Positions 46,201-56,977 of a stretch of DNA of 64,000 bases are shown piece by piece. The position numbers and the translations under genes are program-made. Each line of letters opens with the position of its first letter. The stretch's first letter is position 1. Source of the stretch: Nematostella vectensis (Eukaryota > Cnidaria > Anthozoa > Actiniaria > Edwardsiidae); NCBI RefSeq assembly GCF_932526225.1, contig NC_064038.1:3782001-3846000 (forward strand), read 5' to 3'. The notes below the pieces were generated by a model that was not told the DNA's origin, searched no databases, and saw nothing but the letters and a program-made list of their open reading frames with translations.

Positions 46201-49200
46201 AAGAACGCCTGTGACTAGGCTAAACACAGGAAACCCGATAAGAACGCCTTGGACTACGCTGAATCAACATTGCTGAATACAGGAAACCCGATAAGAACGC
46301 CAGGGACTAGGCTGAACACAGGAAACCCTATAAGAACGCCTGGGTCTAGGCTGACCACAGGAAACCCGACAAGAACGCCTTAACGATATCCTACCCCCCG
46401 GCCCCCCCCCTCCCGTACGCGTCTGATTTATTTACAGTTTAAATAGATAATGATTTCCTACCTTTTAGGGGTGGTCCTGATAGTGATGCCGGAGTCATCT
46501 CGAAGGTTTGGGTTTTCTGAGATAAAAAAAAAACATGATTGCTTGCTATTGCAAAAAACAGCTTTTTGCAATTATATGCATCTGTAACCAATACTCACAA
46601 ACTTGGACCCCGATACTTGATACTCCAGTGTATCTCTGATGACGTACTGACAAACCTGCCACATGCTCCCGTGTATCTCCGACGTACTGACAAACCTGCC
46701 ACATGCTCCCGTGTATCCCTGACTTACTGACAAACTTGCCACATGCTCCCGTGTATCCCTGACTTACTGACAAACCAGCCACATGCTCCCGTGTATCCCT
46801 GATTTACTGACAAACTTGCCAACATGTTCCCGTGTATCCCTGACTTACTGACAAACTTGCCACGTGCTCCCGTGTATCCCTGACTTACTGACAAACTTGC
46901 CAACATGCTCCCGTGTATCCCTGACTCGATGACAAAGTTAATGACATGCTGCCGTGTATCCCTGACTTACTGAAAAACCTGCCACATGCTCCCGTGTATC
47001 CCTGACTTACTGACAAACCTGCCACATGCTCCCGTGTATCCCTGACTTACTGACAAACTTGCCACGTGCTCCCGTGTATCCCTGACTTACTGACAAACCT
47101 GCCAACATGCTCCCGTGTATCCCTAACTTACTGACAAACCTGCCACATGCTCCCGTGTATCCCTGACTTACTGACAAACCTGCCACATGCTCCCGTGTAT
47201 CCCTGACTTACTGACAAACTTGCCACATGTTCTCGTGTATCCCTGACTTACTGACAAACTTGCCAACATGCTCCCGTGTATCCCTGACTCGATGACAAAG
47301 TTAATGACATGCTGCCGTGTATCCCTGACTTACTGAAAAACCTGCCACATGCTCCCGTGTATCCCTGACTTACTGACAAACCTGCCACATGCTCTCGTGT
47401 ATCCCTGACTTACTGACAAACCTGCCACATGCTCTCGTGTATCCCTGACTTACTGACAAACCTGCCACATGCTCCCGTGTATCCCTGACTTACTGACAAA
47501 CCTGCCACATGCTCCCGTGGATCCCTGACTTACTGACAAACTTGCCAACATGCTCCCGTGTATCCCTGACTTACTGACAAACTTGCCAAGTGCTCCCGTG
47601 TATCCCTGACTTACTGAGAAACTTGCCACATGCTCCCGTGTATCCCTGACTTACTGACAAACCTGCCACATGCTCCCGTGTATCCCTGACTTACTGACAA
47701 ACCTGCCACATGCTCCCGTGGATCCCTGACTTACTGACAAACCTGCCACATGCTCTCGTGTATCCCTGACTTACTGACAAACCTGCCACATGCTCTCGTG
47801 TATCCCTGACTTACTGACAAACCTGCCACATGCTCCCGTGTATCCCTGACTTACTGACAAACCTGCCACATGCTCCCGTGTATCCCTGACTTACTGACAA
47901 ACCTGCCACATGCTCCCGTGGATCCCTGACTTACTGACAAACTTGCCACATGCTCCCGTGTATCCCTGACTTACTGACAAACCTGCCACATGCTCCCGTG
48001 TATCCCTGACTTACTGACAAACCTGCCACATGCTCCCGTGTATCCCTGACTTACTGAAAAACCTGCCACATGCTCCCGTGTATCCCTGACTTACTGACAA
48101 ACCTGCCACATGCTCCCGTGTATCCCTGACTTACTGACAAACCTGCCACATGCTCCCGTGTATCCCTGACTTACTGACAAACCTGCCACATGCTCCCGTG
48201 TATCCCTAACTTACTGACAAACCTGCCACATGCTCCCGTGTATCCCTGACTTACTGACAAACTTGCCACATGCTCCCATGTATCTCTGACTTGATGACAA
48301 AGTTAATGACATGCTCTCGTGTATCACTGACTTACCGACAAACTTAATGACACACTCCCGGGTATCTGTGACTCACTGACTAACTTGCCAACATAGCTCA
48401 ACATGCTCTCGTGTATCCCTGACTTACTGACAAACTTGCCAAAATGCTCCCGTGTATCTCTGACTTACAAGCTTACTGATAAGCTTACTGACATGTTCTC
48501 GTGTATCCCTGACTTACTGACTAACTTGCCAACATGCTCCCGTGTATCCCTGACTCGATGACAAAGTTAATGACATGCTCTCGTGTATCCCTGACTTACT
48601 GACAAACCTGCCACATGCTCCCGTGTATCCCTGACTTACTGACAAACCTGCCAACATGCTCCCGTGTATCCCTAACTTACTGACAAACCTGCCACATGCT
48701 CTCGTGTATCCCTGACTTACTGACAAACTTGCCAAAATGCTCCCGTGTATCTCTGACTTACTGATAAGCTTACTGACGTGTTCTCGTGTTTCTGTGACTT
48801 ACTGACAACTTGTCCACGTGGCCATAATGAACTTGCAGCATCAGGTACTTGACATCTGAATCTTGACCCACTTTAAATGCGACTCCTGCAAGAATAACCA
48901 CGAAACGTCATTCTTCTCAATAAATTTGTGTGGGAAGACATTTTGTCTTGTTTCGGGGAACAATATATATTTTTGTTTCGAACCATTGAAAACGATTATA
49001 TACCCCTTATATATTACTAGGTTCGTGGCAAATGTCGTGCGAGAGAATTCCATCTATTTCTGCCTTCTTTGTCTTTCCCATCTTAGAGCCAGTCCTGGCC
49101 ACGCCCTTGTATTCTCACCTTCCGGGAGGTCCAGGCTTGGCGCGTTCCCTGCCCAAGCATACAGAATCTTCTTAGCAGATCCTTGGGCACACACCCCATT

Positions 49201-51398
49201 TTGCACATCGCCCATTTCACCGCAATTCCTATTTAAACAATTGCGTGGTGAGTAATGTTGAGAATTCAAATATCTGCTTTCAGAACTAAAGGCTGATCTG
49301 TGTACCTACCAGTGTGGGTCATTGCTAGCGGGACTCATTAAAGGCTGATCTGTGTACTTAGCAGTGTGGTTCATTGCTAGCGGGAGTCATTAAAGGCTGA
49401 TCTGTGTACTTACCAGTGTGGTTCATTGCTAGCGGGACTCATTAAAGGCTGATCTGTGTACCTACCAGTGTGGTTCATTCTTAGCGGGAGTTATTAAAGG
49501 CTAATCTATGTACTTACCAGTGTGGCTCATTGCTAGCGGGAGTCATTAAAGGCTGATCTGTGTACTTACCAGTGTGGTTCATTGCTAGCGGGAGTCATTA
49601 AAGGCTGATCTGTGTACCTACCAGTGTGGTTCATTCCTAACGGGAGTTATTAAAGGCTAATCTATGTACTTACCAGTGTGGGTCATTGCTAGCGGGAGTC
49701 ATTAAAGGCTGATCTGTGTACTTACCAGTGTGGCTCATTGCTAGCGGGAGTCGAGCATCCGAAGATAAGCATGTGATGAGCGGTGTGCATCTCAGCGTGG
49801 GGGTCATAACCGACTGAAACAATGCCACAAAAGCCTTACTAAACTGACCACTTAGACCCCGTGCCTAACCAAAAAATCGCAACAAAAGCTTACTAAATGA
49901 CCATTTAGACCCAATAACAAACAAAACAATCGCAATAAAACCTTACTAAACTGACCGTTAGGACCCCGTGCCAAATAAAACAAAATAAAGCAAAACCTTA
50001 TTGTACGTAACCATTTCCCTTCACTTTATGGCATCCATAGCAAATTTTTTTTCTCGATTGAAATAGCGTGAGGGAGATAAATCAACTCATACTAAAATGG
50101 TATGTTTTACTTTGTTTTCACAGGGGCGTAAATGTTCCCGATAGTCTAATTCTAAACATCGTGCATTCTAAACATCACGCAGATGCGCATTTACAACACA
50201 TATTTAAGGACCTCTTAAGGACCTTCCTTTCTATCGAACAGTGGATAGGGTCGTATCCCGCCTAATCCGGCTTGGGGCCCCTGTGCCTAGACTTGCCAAC
50301 TGTAATGGCTATCCTAAGTATTGGGGCCCCTGTGCCTAGACTTGCCAACTGTAATGGCTATCCTAAGTATTGGGGCCCCTGTGCCTAGACTTGCCAACTG
50401 TAATGGCTATCCTAAGTATTGGGGCCCCTGTACCTAGACTTGCCAACTGTAATGGCTATCCTAAGTATTGGGGCCCCTGTGCCTAGACTTGCCAACTGTA
50501 ATGGCTATCCTAAGTATTGGGGCCCCTGTGCCTAGACTTGCCAACTGTAATGGCTATCCTAAGTATTGGGGCCCCTGTACCTAGACTTGCCAACTGTAAT
50601 GGCTATCCTAAGTATTGGGGCCCCTGTGCCTAGACTTGCCAACTGTAATGGCTATCCTAAGTATTGGTTCCCCTGTGCCTAGACTTGCCAACTGTAATGG
50701 CTATCCTAAGTATTGGAGTCAACTGGTACGTGTTCTCGCCCCGAGGACTCAGGATATATGATTGCTGATGATGAATATTAAGTGTACAGAACCGATGAAT
50801 CAGCACTTACCTACATACGTATCTTTAGATGCGACCGGTAATGCTGTACAGAAGTAAGAGTCGTGCTGAAAACAAGAACTTTGTCTTTTAGAATTGTGTG
50901 TTTTCTGGGATATGAAGAATCAGAATCAGACTCTAGACATTGGTGCAACTTTACAGTTTCCCGTCCACAGAAAGGTAGGTATTTAGGATTTTTCGACGGC
51001 GGAGGGGCAAAGACGGCGCACACGCTGTATTTCTCTGCGCCCTAAAAAAAATGTGGTAGCGCTCGCTGACATCTTGCGTGTGCGCCGACCTCGACTCTCC
51101 GACCTCGGCCTCTTTTGAGGTAAGGCTTGGACGGGAAATTAGACAAAAGTATTGCATTAATGTTTCAAATACTCACCCTTACAGGATGAACATTTGGCAT
51201 CCTGATTTCAATGGAGTTGTCGCCTTTGTAGGGTATATTGTCGTTACCGTAGACCATGTCATCGTAGAGTTTATTTCTCTCAGCGTCGAAACCCCCAAGA
51301 TCCCCATAGAATGGAATCTTCGCATTGACAGCCACCGAGAGGAGAAGAAACGCGGAACCCCAACACGCAGGCCCCATGGCTAGAGTACAGATGGACAT
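43283..51398 (-). CDS. PHM: Peptidylglycine alpha-hydroxylating monooxygenase (12 exons, one junction out of phase)
   Basis: Copper enzyme that hydroxylates C-terminal glycine of neuropeptide precursors in the secretory pathway, the first step of alpha-amidation. Exons: 51177-51398, 50811-50865, 49726-49813, 49119-49228, 48803-48885, 46462-46516, 45393-45469, 45112-45195, 44624-44700, 44103-44153, 43956-44008 and 43283-43400. A signal peptide is followed by IRMPNVHP and SYFC. Copper ligands are all present: H105/H106 (TAHHM), the VHYG histidine, THTH, and the Met in DEMCN. No lyase domain follows; the stop comes soon after DEMCNFYMMFYY, so it is a stand-alone PHM of about 357 aa. First ATG is 51398; 51377 (GCCATGG) is also possible. 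Exon 5 ends in phase 0 but exon 6 needs phase 1; every other junction agrees. The sum is 1073 nt, one base short of a whole frame. Confidence 0.88.
44326..44532. mobile_element. Mutator-type MITE with perfect 18-bp inverted repeats
   Basis: TAGCCTCCTCCGCAGGCA at 44335-44352 is perfectly inverted at 44506-44523. The element (189 bp, non-coding) is flanked by the exact 9-bp duplication GGGCCGAGA (44326-44334 and 44524-44532). A 9-bp duplication is characteristic of Mutator-like transposases. It lies in the PHM intron between exons 44624-44700 and 44103-44153. Perfect ends suggest recent insertion. Confidence 0.85.
45680..46390. repeat. GAGAC-rich tract followed by GAAACCCG/AAGAACGCC repeats
   Basis: From 45680 to 46000 the words CCGAGA, GAGACT and AGACTCG recur irregularly. 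From 46010 to 46385 a unit of about 40-55 bp containing AACACAGGAAACCCGATAAG, AACGCC and GACTAGGCTG is repeated six or seven times, with one reversed copy at the start. It lies in a PHM intron and has no coding meaning. Confidence 0.75.
46600..48802 (-). repeat. 40-bp minisatellite (about 55 copies) built on the PHM exon 5 donor
   Basis: Plus-strand consensus is CTGACTTACTGACAAACCTG plus CCACATGCTCCCGTGTATCC (40 bp; 41 where AACATG occurs). On the minus strand each unit reads TTTGTCAGTAAGTCAGGG. The true end of exon 5 reads TTGTCA|GTAAGTCAC at 48803, so every copy carries the same donor. A higher-order pattern includes variant blocks with CTCGATGACAAAGTTAATGA at about 46923, 47286, 48289 and 48553. 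Confidence 0.95.
49287..49770 (-). repeat. 52-bp minisatellite (9 copies) built on the PHM exon 3 end and donor
   Basis: The unit is GCTAGCGGGAGTCATTAAAG plus GCTGATCTGTGTACTTACCA plus GTGTGGTTCATT. On the minus strand it contains CCGCTAGCAATGA, CCACACTG and GTAAGTACAC, which is the coding end of exon 3 and its donor. The genuine donor follows base 49726. Most copies keep an intact GTAAGT or GTAGGT; one has CTTAGC and is broken. Confidence 0.95.
50272..50716. repeat. 49-bp minisatellite (9 copies) in PHM intron 2
   Basis: The unit is GGGGCCCCTGTGCCTAGACT plus TGCCAACTGTAATGGCTATC plus CTAAGTATT. Copies are almost identical, with a single G/A site (CTGTGCC or CTGTACC) alternating. Unlike the other PHM arrays it does not include an exon edge. 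Confidence 0.95.
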
Positions 51399-52330
51399 GT
51401 TATGTAGTCTTGCTCACACTCATTTGACTTTGCGGTCCTCTAACAGGGCACGCGTCTGAGCAAAAGCGTTGTACGCTTGACCGTTTAGTCATGAAGTGTA
51501 TGCTTTACGTAGAATATTCGCTTCACTTAAGATGAATTTTAAATTTTGATTCGATATCTTATGAACCGCGAGTATTCTAAAACGCATCCCCATACAAAGT
51601 TGACTGGGTTACAAACCAGTATCAATATATTCAAATAGAAGCCAATTAGCACTCTTATATAAAGTAATATTTTCGCTTGGGGTGGAAGTAGTTAAGTTGT
51701 TGGTTTACAGTTTTATCAACTCAACTATTGTTCTTGAGTGGGCCATATTAATCCTTCAAAGGAAAGAAAATGCAGAAAATGGCCAATTAGTTGGTCATAT
51801 TGGTGGCTTTTTTTCTGCATTACACTAGACACGAATTGATAAACAGTTATTTATAATGTTAGTGACTCATTATTCGAAAATACGCAACCAATTCTTCAAC
51901 TGGGTGCTATATAGGAAGATAACCTGAGTTACATACCTCAGATATTTGGTATTTTGATGAAAGTAAATCGACTCTTTGATACCCTCTGACTAGTTTCTCT
52001 AGAAGTATGCGAGCAACACGAGTTTCAAGGATGGCTTCACTTTATGAGTTTCTACGGTTTGCTAGACTGCTTTTCAACAATGAATCCAGTCAATCTACGA
52101 AAGTTTATAGCCCAACCTAAAATAGTTTGCAACACAAACAATTTTATTGTTGAATAATTAAAAAAGATAAAAAAATTTTTTCTTAATTTAGAAAGATGAA
52201 GTAGAGAAGTTCCTCACGGATTTTGAATATAAATAATTCCCTGGAGGTTTGAGCAAATCATCAAGTTACACATCAACAAACCCTCTGAAGTTAATCACAG
52301 ACAGATGCACAACAACGCTGTAAAATTCTA
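51399..52330. other. PHM upstream region
   Basis: AT-rich sequence between the PHM start and the 32-bp satellite. It should hold the PHM promoter. No TATA box, repeat or exon could be supported. Confidence 0.4.
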
Positions 52331-52334
52331 TGAC

Positions 52335-55300
52335 AGTGCGCACTGTACAGACATTACCCAACAGACAGTGGTCACTGTACAGACATTACCCAACAGACAG
52401 TGGTCACTGTGCAGACATTACCCAACAGACAGTGCGCACTGTGCAGACATTGCCCAACAGACAGCGCGCACTGTACAGACATTACCCAACAGACAGCGCG
52501 CACTGTACAGACATTACCCAACAGACAGTGCGCACTGTACAGACATTACCCAACAGACAGTGTTCACTGTACAGACATTACCCAACAGACAGTGCGCACT
52601 GTGCAGACATTGCCCAACAGACAGTGCGCACTGTGCAGACATTGCCCAACAGACAGTGTTCACTGTACAGACATTACCCAACAGACAGTGCGCACTGTAC
52701 AGACATTACCCAACAGACAGTGCGCACTGTGCAGACATTACCCAACAGACAGTGTTCACTGTACAGACATTACCCAATAGACAGCGCGCACTGTACAGAC
52801 ATTACCCAACAGACAGTGCGCACTGTGCAGACATTGCCCAAGAGACAGTGTTCACTGTACAGACATTACCCAACAGACAGCGCGCACTGTACAGACATTA
52901 CCCAACAGACAGCGCGCACTGTGCAGACATTACCCAACAGACAGTGCGCACTGTACAGACATTACCCAACAGACAGTGCGCACTGTACATACATTACCCA
53001 ACAGACAGTGCGCGATGCACAGACATTACCCAACAGACAGTGCGCACTGTGCAGACATTGCCCAACAGACAGTGTTCACTGTGCAGACATTACCCAACAG
53101 ACAGTGCGCACTGTACAGACATTACCCAACAGACAGTGCGCACTGTACAGACATTGCCCAACAGACAGTGGTCACTGTACAGACATTGCCCAACAGACAG
53201 TGTTCACTGTACAGACATTACCCAACAGACAGTGCGCACTGTGCAGACATTACCCAACAGACAGTGTTCACTGTACAGACATTACCCAATAGACAGCGCG
53301 CACTGTACAGACATTACCCAACAGACAGTGCGCACTGTGCAGACATTGCCCAACAGACAGTGGTCACTGTACAGACATTACCCAACAGACAGCGCGCACT
53401 GTGCAGACATTACCCAACAGACAGTGCGCACTGTACAGACATTACCCAACAGACAGTGCGCACTGTGCAGACATTACCCAACAGACAGTGTTCACTGTAC
53501 AGACATTACCCAATAGACAGCGCGCACTGTACAGACATTACCCAACAGACAGTGCGCACTGTGCAGACATTGCCCAACAGACAGTGGTCACTGTACAGAC
53601 ATTACCCAACAGACAGCGCGCACTGTGCAGACATTACCCAACAGACAGTGTTCACTGTACAGACATTACCCAACAGACAGTGCGCACTGTACAGACATTA
53701 CCCAACAGACAGTGCGCACTGTGCAGACATTGCCCAACAGACAGTGTTCACTGTACAGACATTACCCAACAGACAGTGCGCACTGTACAGACATTACCCA
53801 ACAGACAGTGCGCACTGTGCAGACATTGCCCAACAGACAGTGTTCACTGTGCAGACATTACCCAACAGACAGTGCGCACTGTACAGACATTACCCAACAG
53901 ACAGTGTTCACTGTACAGACATTGCCCAACAGACAGTGGTCACTGTACAGACATTGCCCAACAGACAGTGTTCACTGTACAGACATTACCCAACAGACAG
54001 TGCGCACTGTGCAGACATTACCCAACAGACAGTGTTCACTGTACAGACATTACCCAATAGACAGCGCGCACTGTACAGACATTACCCAACAGACAGTGCG
54101 CACTGTGCAGACATTGCCCAACAGACAGTGGTCACTGTACAGACATTACCCAACAGACAGCGCGCACTGTGCAGACATTACCCAACAGACAGTGCGCACT
54201 GTACAGACATTACCCAACAGACAGCGCGCACTGTGCAGACATTACCCAACAGACAGTGTTCACTGTACAGACATTACCCAATAGACAGCGCGCACTGTAC
54301 AGACATTACCCAACAGACAGTGCGCACTGTGCAGACATTGCCCAACAGACAGTGGTCACTGTACAGACATTACCCAACAGACAGTGGTCACTGTACAGAC
54401 ATTACCCAACAGACAGCGCGCACTGTACAGACATTACCCAACAGACAGCGCGCACTGTGCAGACATTACCCAACAGACAGTGTTCACTGTACAGACATTG
54501 CCCAACAGACAGTGGTCACTGTACAGACATTACCCAACAGACAGCGCGCACTGTACAGACATTACCCAACAGACAGTGTTCACTGTACAGACATTGCCCA
54601 ACAGACAGTGGTCACTGTACAGACATTACCCAACAGACAGCGCGCACTGTACAGACATTACCCAACAGACAGCGCGCACTGTGCAGACATTACCCAACAG
54701 ACAGCGCGCACTGTGCAGACATTACCCAACAGACAGCGCGCACTGTACAGACATTACCCAACAGACAGCGCGCACTGTGCAGACATTACCCAACAGACAG
54801 TGTTCACTGTACAGACATTGCCCAACAGACAGTGGTCACTGTACAGACATTACCCAACAGACAGCGCGCACTGTACAGACATTACCCAACAGACAGTGTT
54901 CACTGTACAGACATTGCCCAACAGACAGTGGTCACTGTACAGACATTACCCAACAGACAGCGCGCACTGTGCAGACATTACCCAACAGACAGTGTTCACT
55001 GTACAGACATTGCCCAACAGACAGTGTTCACTGTACAGACATTACCCAACAGACAGTGCGCACTGTACAGACATTACCCAACAGACAGTGCGCACTGTGC
55101 AGACATTACCCAACAGACAGTGTTCACTGTACAGACATTACCCAATAGACAGCGCGCACTGTACAGACATTACCCAACAGACAGTGCGCACTGTGCAGAC
55201 ATTGCCCAAGAGACAGTGTTCACTGTACAGACATTACCCAACAGACAGCGCGCACTGTACATACATTACCCAACAGACAGTGCGCGATGCACAGACATTA

Positions 55301-55665
55301 CCCAACAGACAGTGCGCACTGTACAGACATTACCCAACAGACAGCGCGCACTGTGCAGACATTACCCAACAGACAGTGTTCACTGTACAGACATTACCCA
55401 ACAGACAGCGCGCACTGTACAGACATTACCCAACAGACAGTGCGCACTGTGCAGACATTACCCAACAGACAGTGTTCACTGTACAGACATTACCCAACAG
55501 ACAGCGCGCACTGTGCAGACATTACCCAACAGACAGTGCGCACTGTACAGACATTACCCAACAGACAGTGCGCACTGTACATACATTACCCAACAGACAG
55601 TGCGCGATGCACAGACATTACCCAACAGACAGTGCGCACTGTACAGACATTACCCAACAATGTGC
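52335..55665. repeat. 32-bp satellite, about 104 copies, with a palindromic variable core
   Basis: The unit is ACAGACATTACCCAACAGAC plus AGTGCGCACTGT (32 bp). Each unit holds the inverted repeat ACAGTG/CACTGT around two variable bases (CG, GT or TT; a fourth form has ACAGCG on the left). Two further sites vary (ATTACC or ATTGCC, GTAC or GTGC). Rare CAATAG variants occur at 52776, 53288, 53512, 54056, 54280 and 55144, spaced in multiples of 32 (7, 16, 17 and 27 units), which shows higher-order duplication. All three forward frames are open over long distances, because 32 is not a multiple of three and the unit lacks stops; the apparent long proteins are artefacts. Confidence 0.97.
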
Positions 55666-55692
55666 AGAATACAAACACAAAAGAATGATTGG

Positions 55693-55698
55693 TTTATT
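55693..55698 (-). terminator. Poly(A) signal of the GPCR gene
   Basis: TTTATT on the plus strand (AATAAA on the minus) about 125 bases after the GPCR stop codon and about 30 bases from the end of the 32-bp satellite. Confidence 0.6.
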
Positions 55699-55822
55699 TA
55701 ACCCGCTGCAATATGATAGATAATAAACAGATAGATAAATAAATGAATTGATAAAAAAATGAATAAGAAAAGAAACAAACAAACATCATAGATAATTATC
55801 TTGAAAACGAGTAAAATTTGTC

Positions 55823-56977
55823 TCAAATTTCTGAAAAATCTCTTAATTTACTGTCGTTTGATTGTCTTCGCGTCACCTCGAGCATGGACTTCAAATTAAC
55901 AGATATTGATCTATTTCTACTGGTTTGTGGAAAGCGCCCATTTAGCGATGTCTTCCTAGACTCGCATTCGTGACTTTGATGCTTAATTCGGATAAGAATG
56001 CATCTATCAAAGAAGCTCCTAGCCCTCATCCCCCGACAGCACGGTGATTTATAGAAGTTCAAGATTCTCCGAGAAAAGTATCGCTGTCTGGCGGCATAAA
56101 TGATTGGTTTGACGAAGCAATGACTCCACATGACTATCTTAAACGTCGAAGCCAAGCCCTCTGGGATCGTGATGGCCTGGAAGCCTACCAATAACATCGT
56201 AAAGCATGCCGGGAAAACTTGAAGAAGACTGGTAATGATGACGTACATGGAGGTGTAAGCTGACTTGGCGTAGACTTGAATGGCGATCTTTTGTGCATTT
56301 GACATAGCGCATGGGCAAATCCTGTGCTTTTTGTCGCGAGTAACTCGAAATATTTTCTTGAAACAGAACAAGATAACAAGTAGAGGAATTGCCACGAATA
56401 GGGTACAAATCAAGATTATAACTCCCAGTTCTATTTGACCAGTAGGATAAAGAAATTCTTGTCCGCATACAAAAAAACCTGGAAAGTAAACAAGGATAAC
56501 TTTGTCGCTGAGCAGTGCCAGAAGTGGCAGGCCGGGAAGAAGCGCTAAAGCCCACACAAATACCACAACGTATATAGCTTTTTTCCGGCTGATTTTATGA
56601 TGGGCCGGGTGAACAATCGCAAAATACCGATCTATTCCGATAACCGTTAAGTTTAGTACTGTGATAGCCGTCAAGTACATGTTCAGGAACGCATTAACAG
56701 CGCACATAATATCTCCAAGTCGCCATCCGCCACAAGCGACAGAAATCAACGCACAAGGAATCACGAATACCGTGGTGCCCAAGTCGGCAACACTTTGGCT
56801 CAGAATGAGCGTGTTTGTCGGCGTCTGCATTCGAGAATCCGAATAGATCCCGAGCATGATGAGCGTGTTTGCAACGGCTGAGACAACGATTATTATGACC
56901 AGCAGTATTGCTAATATTGGTTGCGTAGCCTCCACGGCTGTTGCTTCGATGAAGCTGGCATTCAGTGTGCCCTTCAT
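55823..56977 (-). CDS. Class A (rhodopsin-like) GPCR, single exon, 384 aa, orphan
   Basis: Seven-helix plasma membrane receptor. Landmarks by residue: N6 glycosylation site, TM1 about 21-44 with N37, TM2 with D65, the TM3 cysteine C92 paired with the loop cysteine C171, DRY at 116-118, TM4 with W142, TM5 about 184-206, TM6 about 241-264 with P256, and TM7 ending KPIIY at 290-294. The NPxxY motif is KPxxY and the TM6 CWxP tryptophan is absent, so activation micro-switches differ from the norm. A CC pair at 313-314 could be palmitoylated. The gene has no introns, as in many cnidarian amine- or peptide-type receptors that spread by retroposition. The ligand cannot be assigned. The start at 56977 gives a normal short N terminus. 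Confidence 0.92.
   Translation of the reverse strand: MKGTLNASFIEATAVEATQPILAILLVIIIVVSAVANTLIMLGIYSDSRMQTPTNTLILSQSVADLGTTVFVIPCALISVACGGWRLGDIMCAVNAFLNMYLTAITVLNLTVIGIDRYFAIVHPAHHKISRKKAIYVVVFVWALALLPGLPLLALLSDKVILVYFPGFFVCGQEFLYPTGQIELGVIILICTLFVAIPLLVILFCFKKIFRVTRDKKHRICPCAMSNAQKIAIQVYAKSAYTSMYVIITSLLQVFPACFTMLLVGFQAITIPEGLASTFKIVMWSHCFVKPIIYAARQRYFSRRILNFYKSPCCRGMRARSFFDRCILIRIKHQSHECESRKTSLNGRFPQTSRNRSISVNLKSMLEVTRRQSNDSKLRDFSEI

Noticed and set aside
52305..55723. Several very long overlapping open frames (up to 915 codons) with repeats like ADITQQTV and NRQCALYRHYPTDS
   Set aside because: They are three-frame translations of one 32-bp satellite that lacks stop codons; no start context, no splice structure and no domain.
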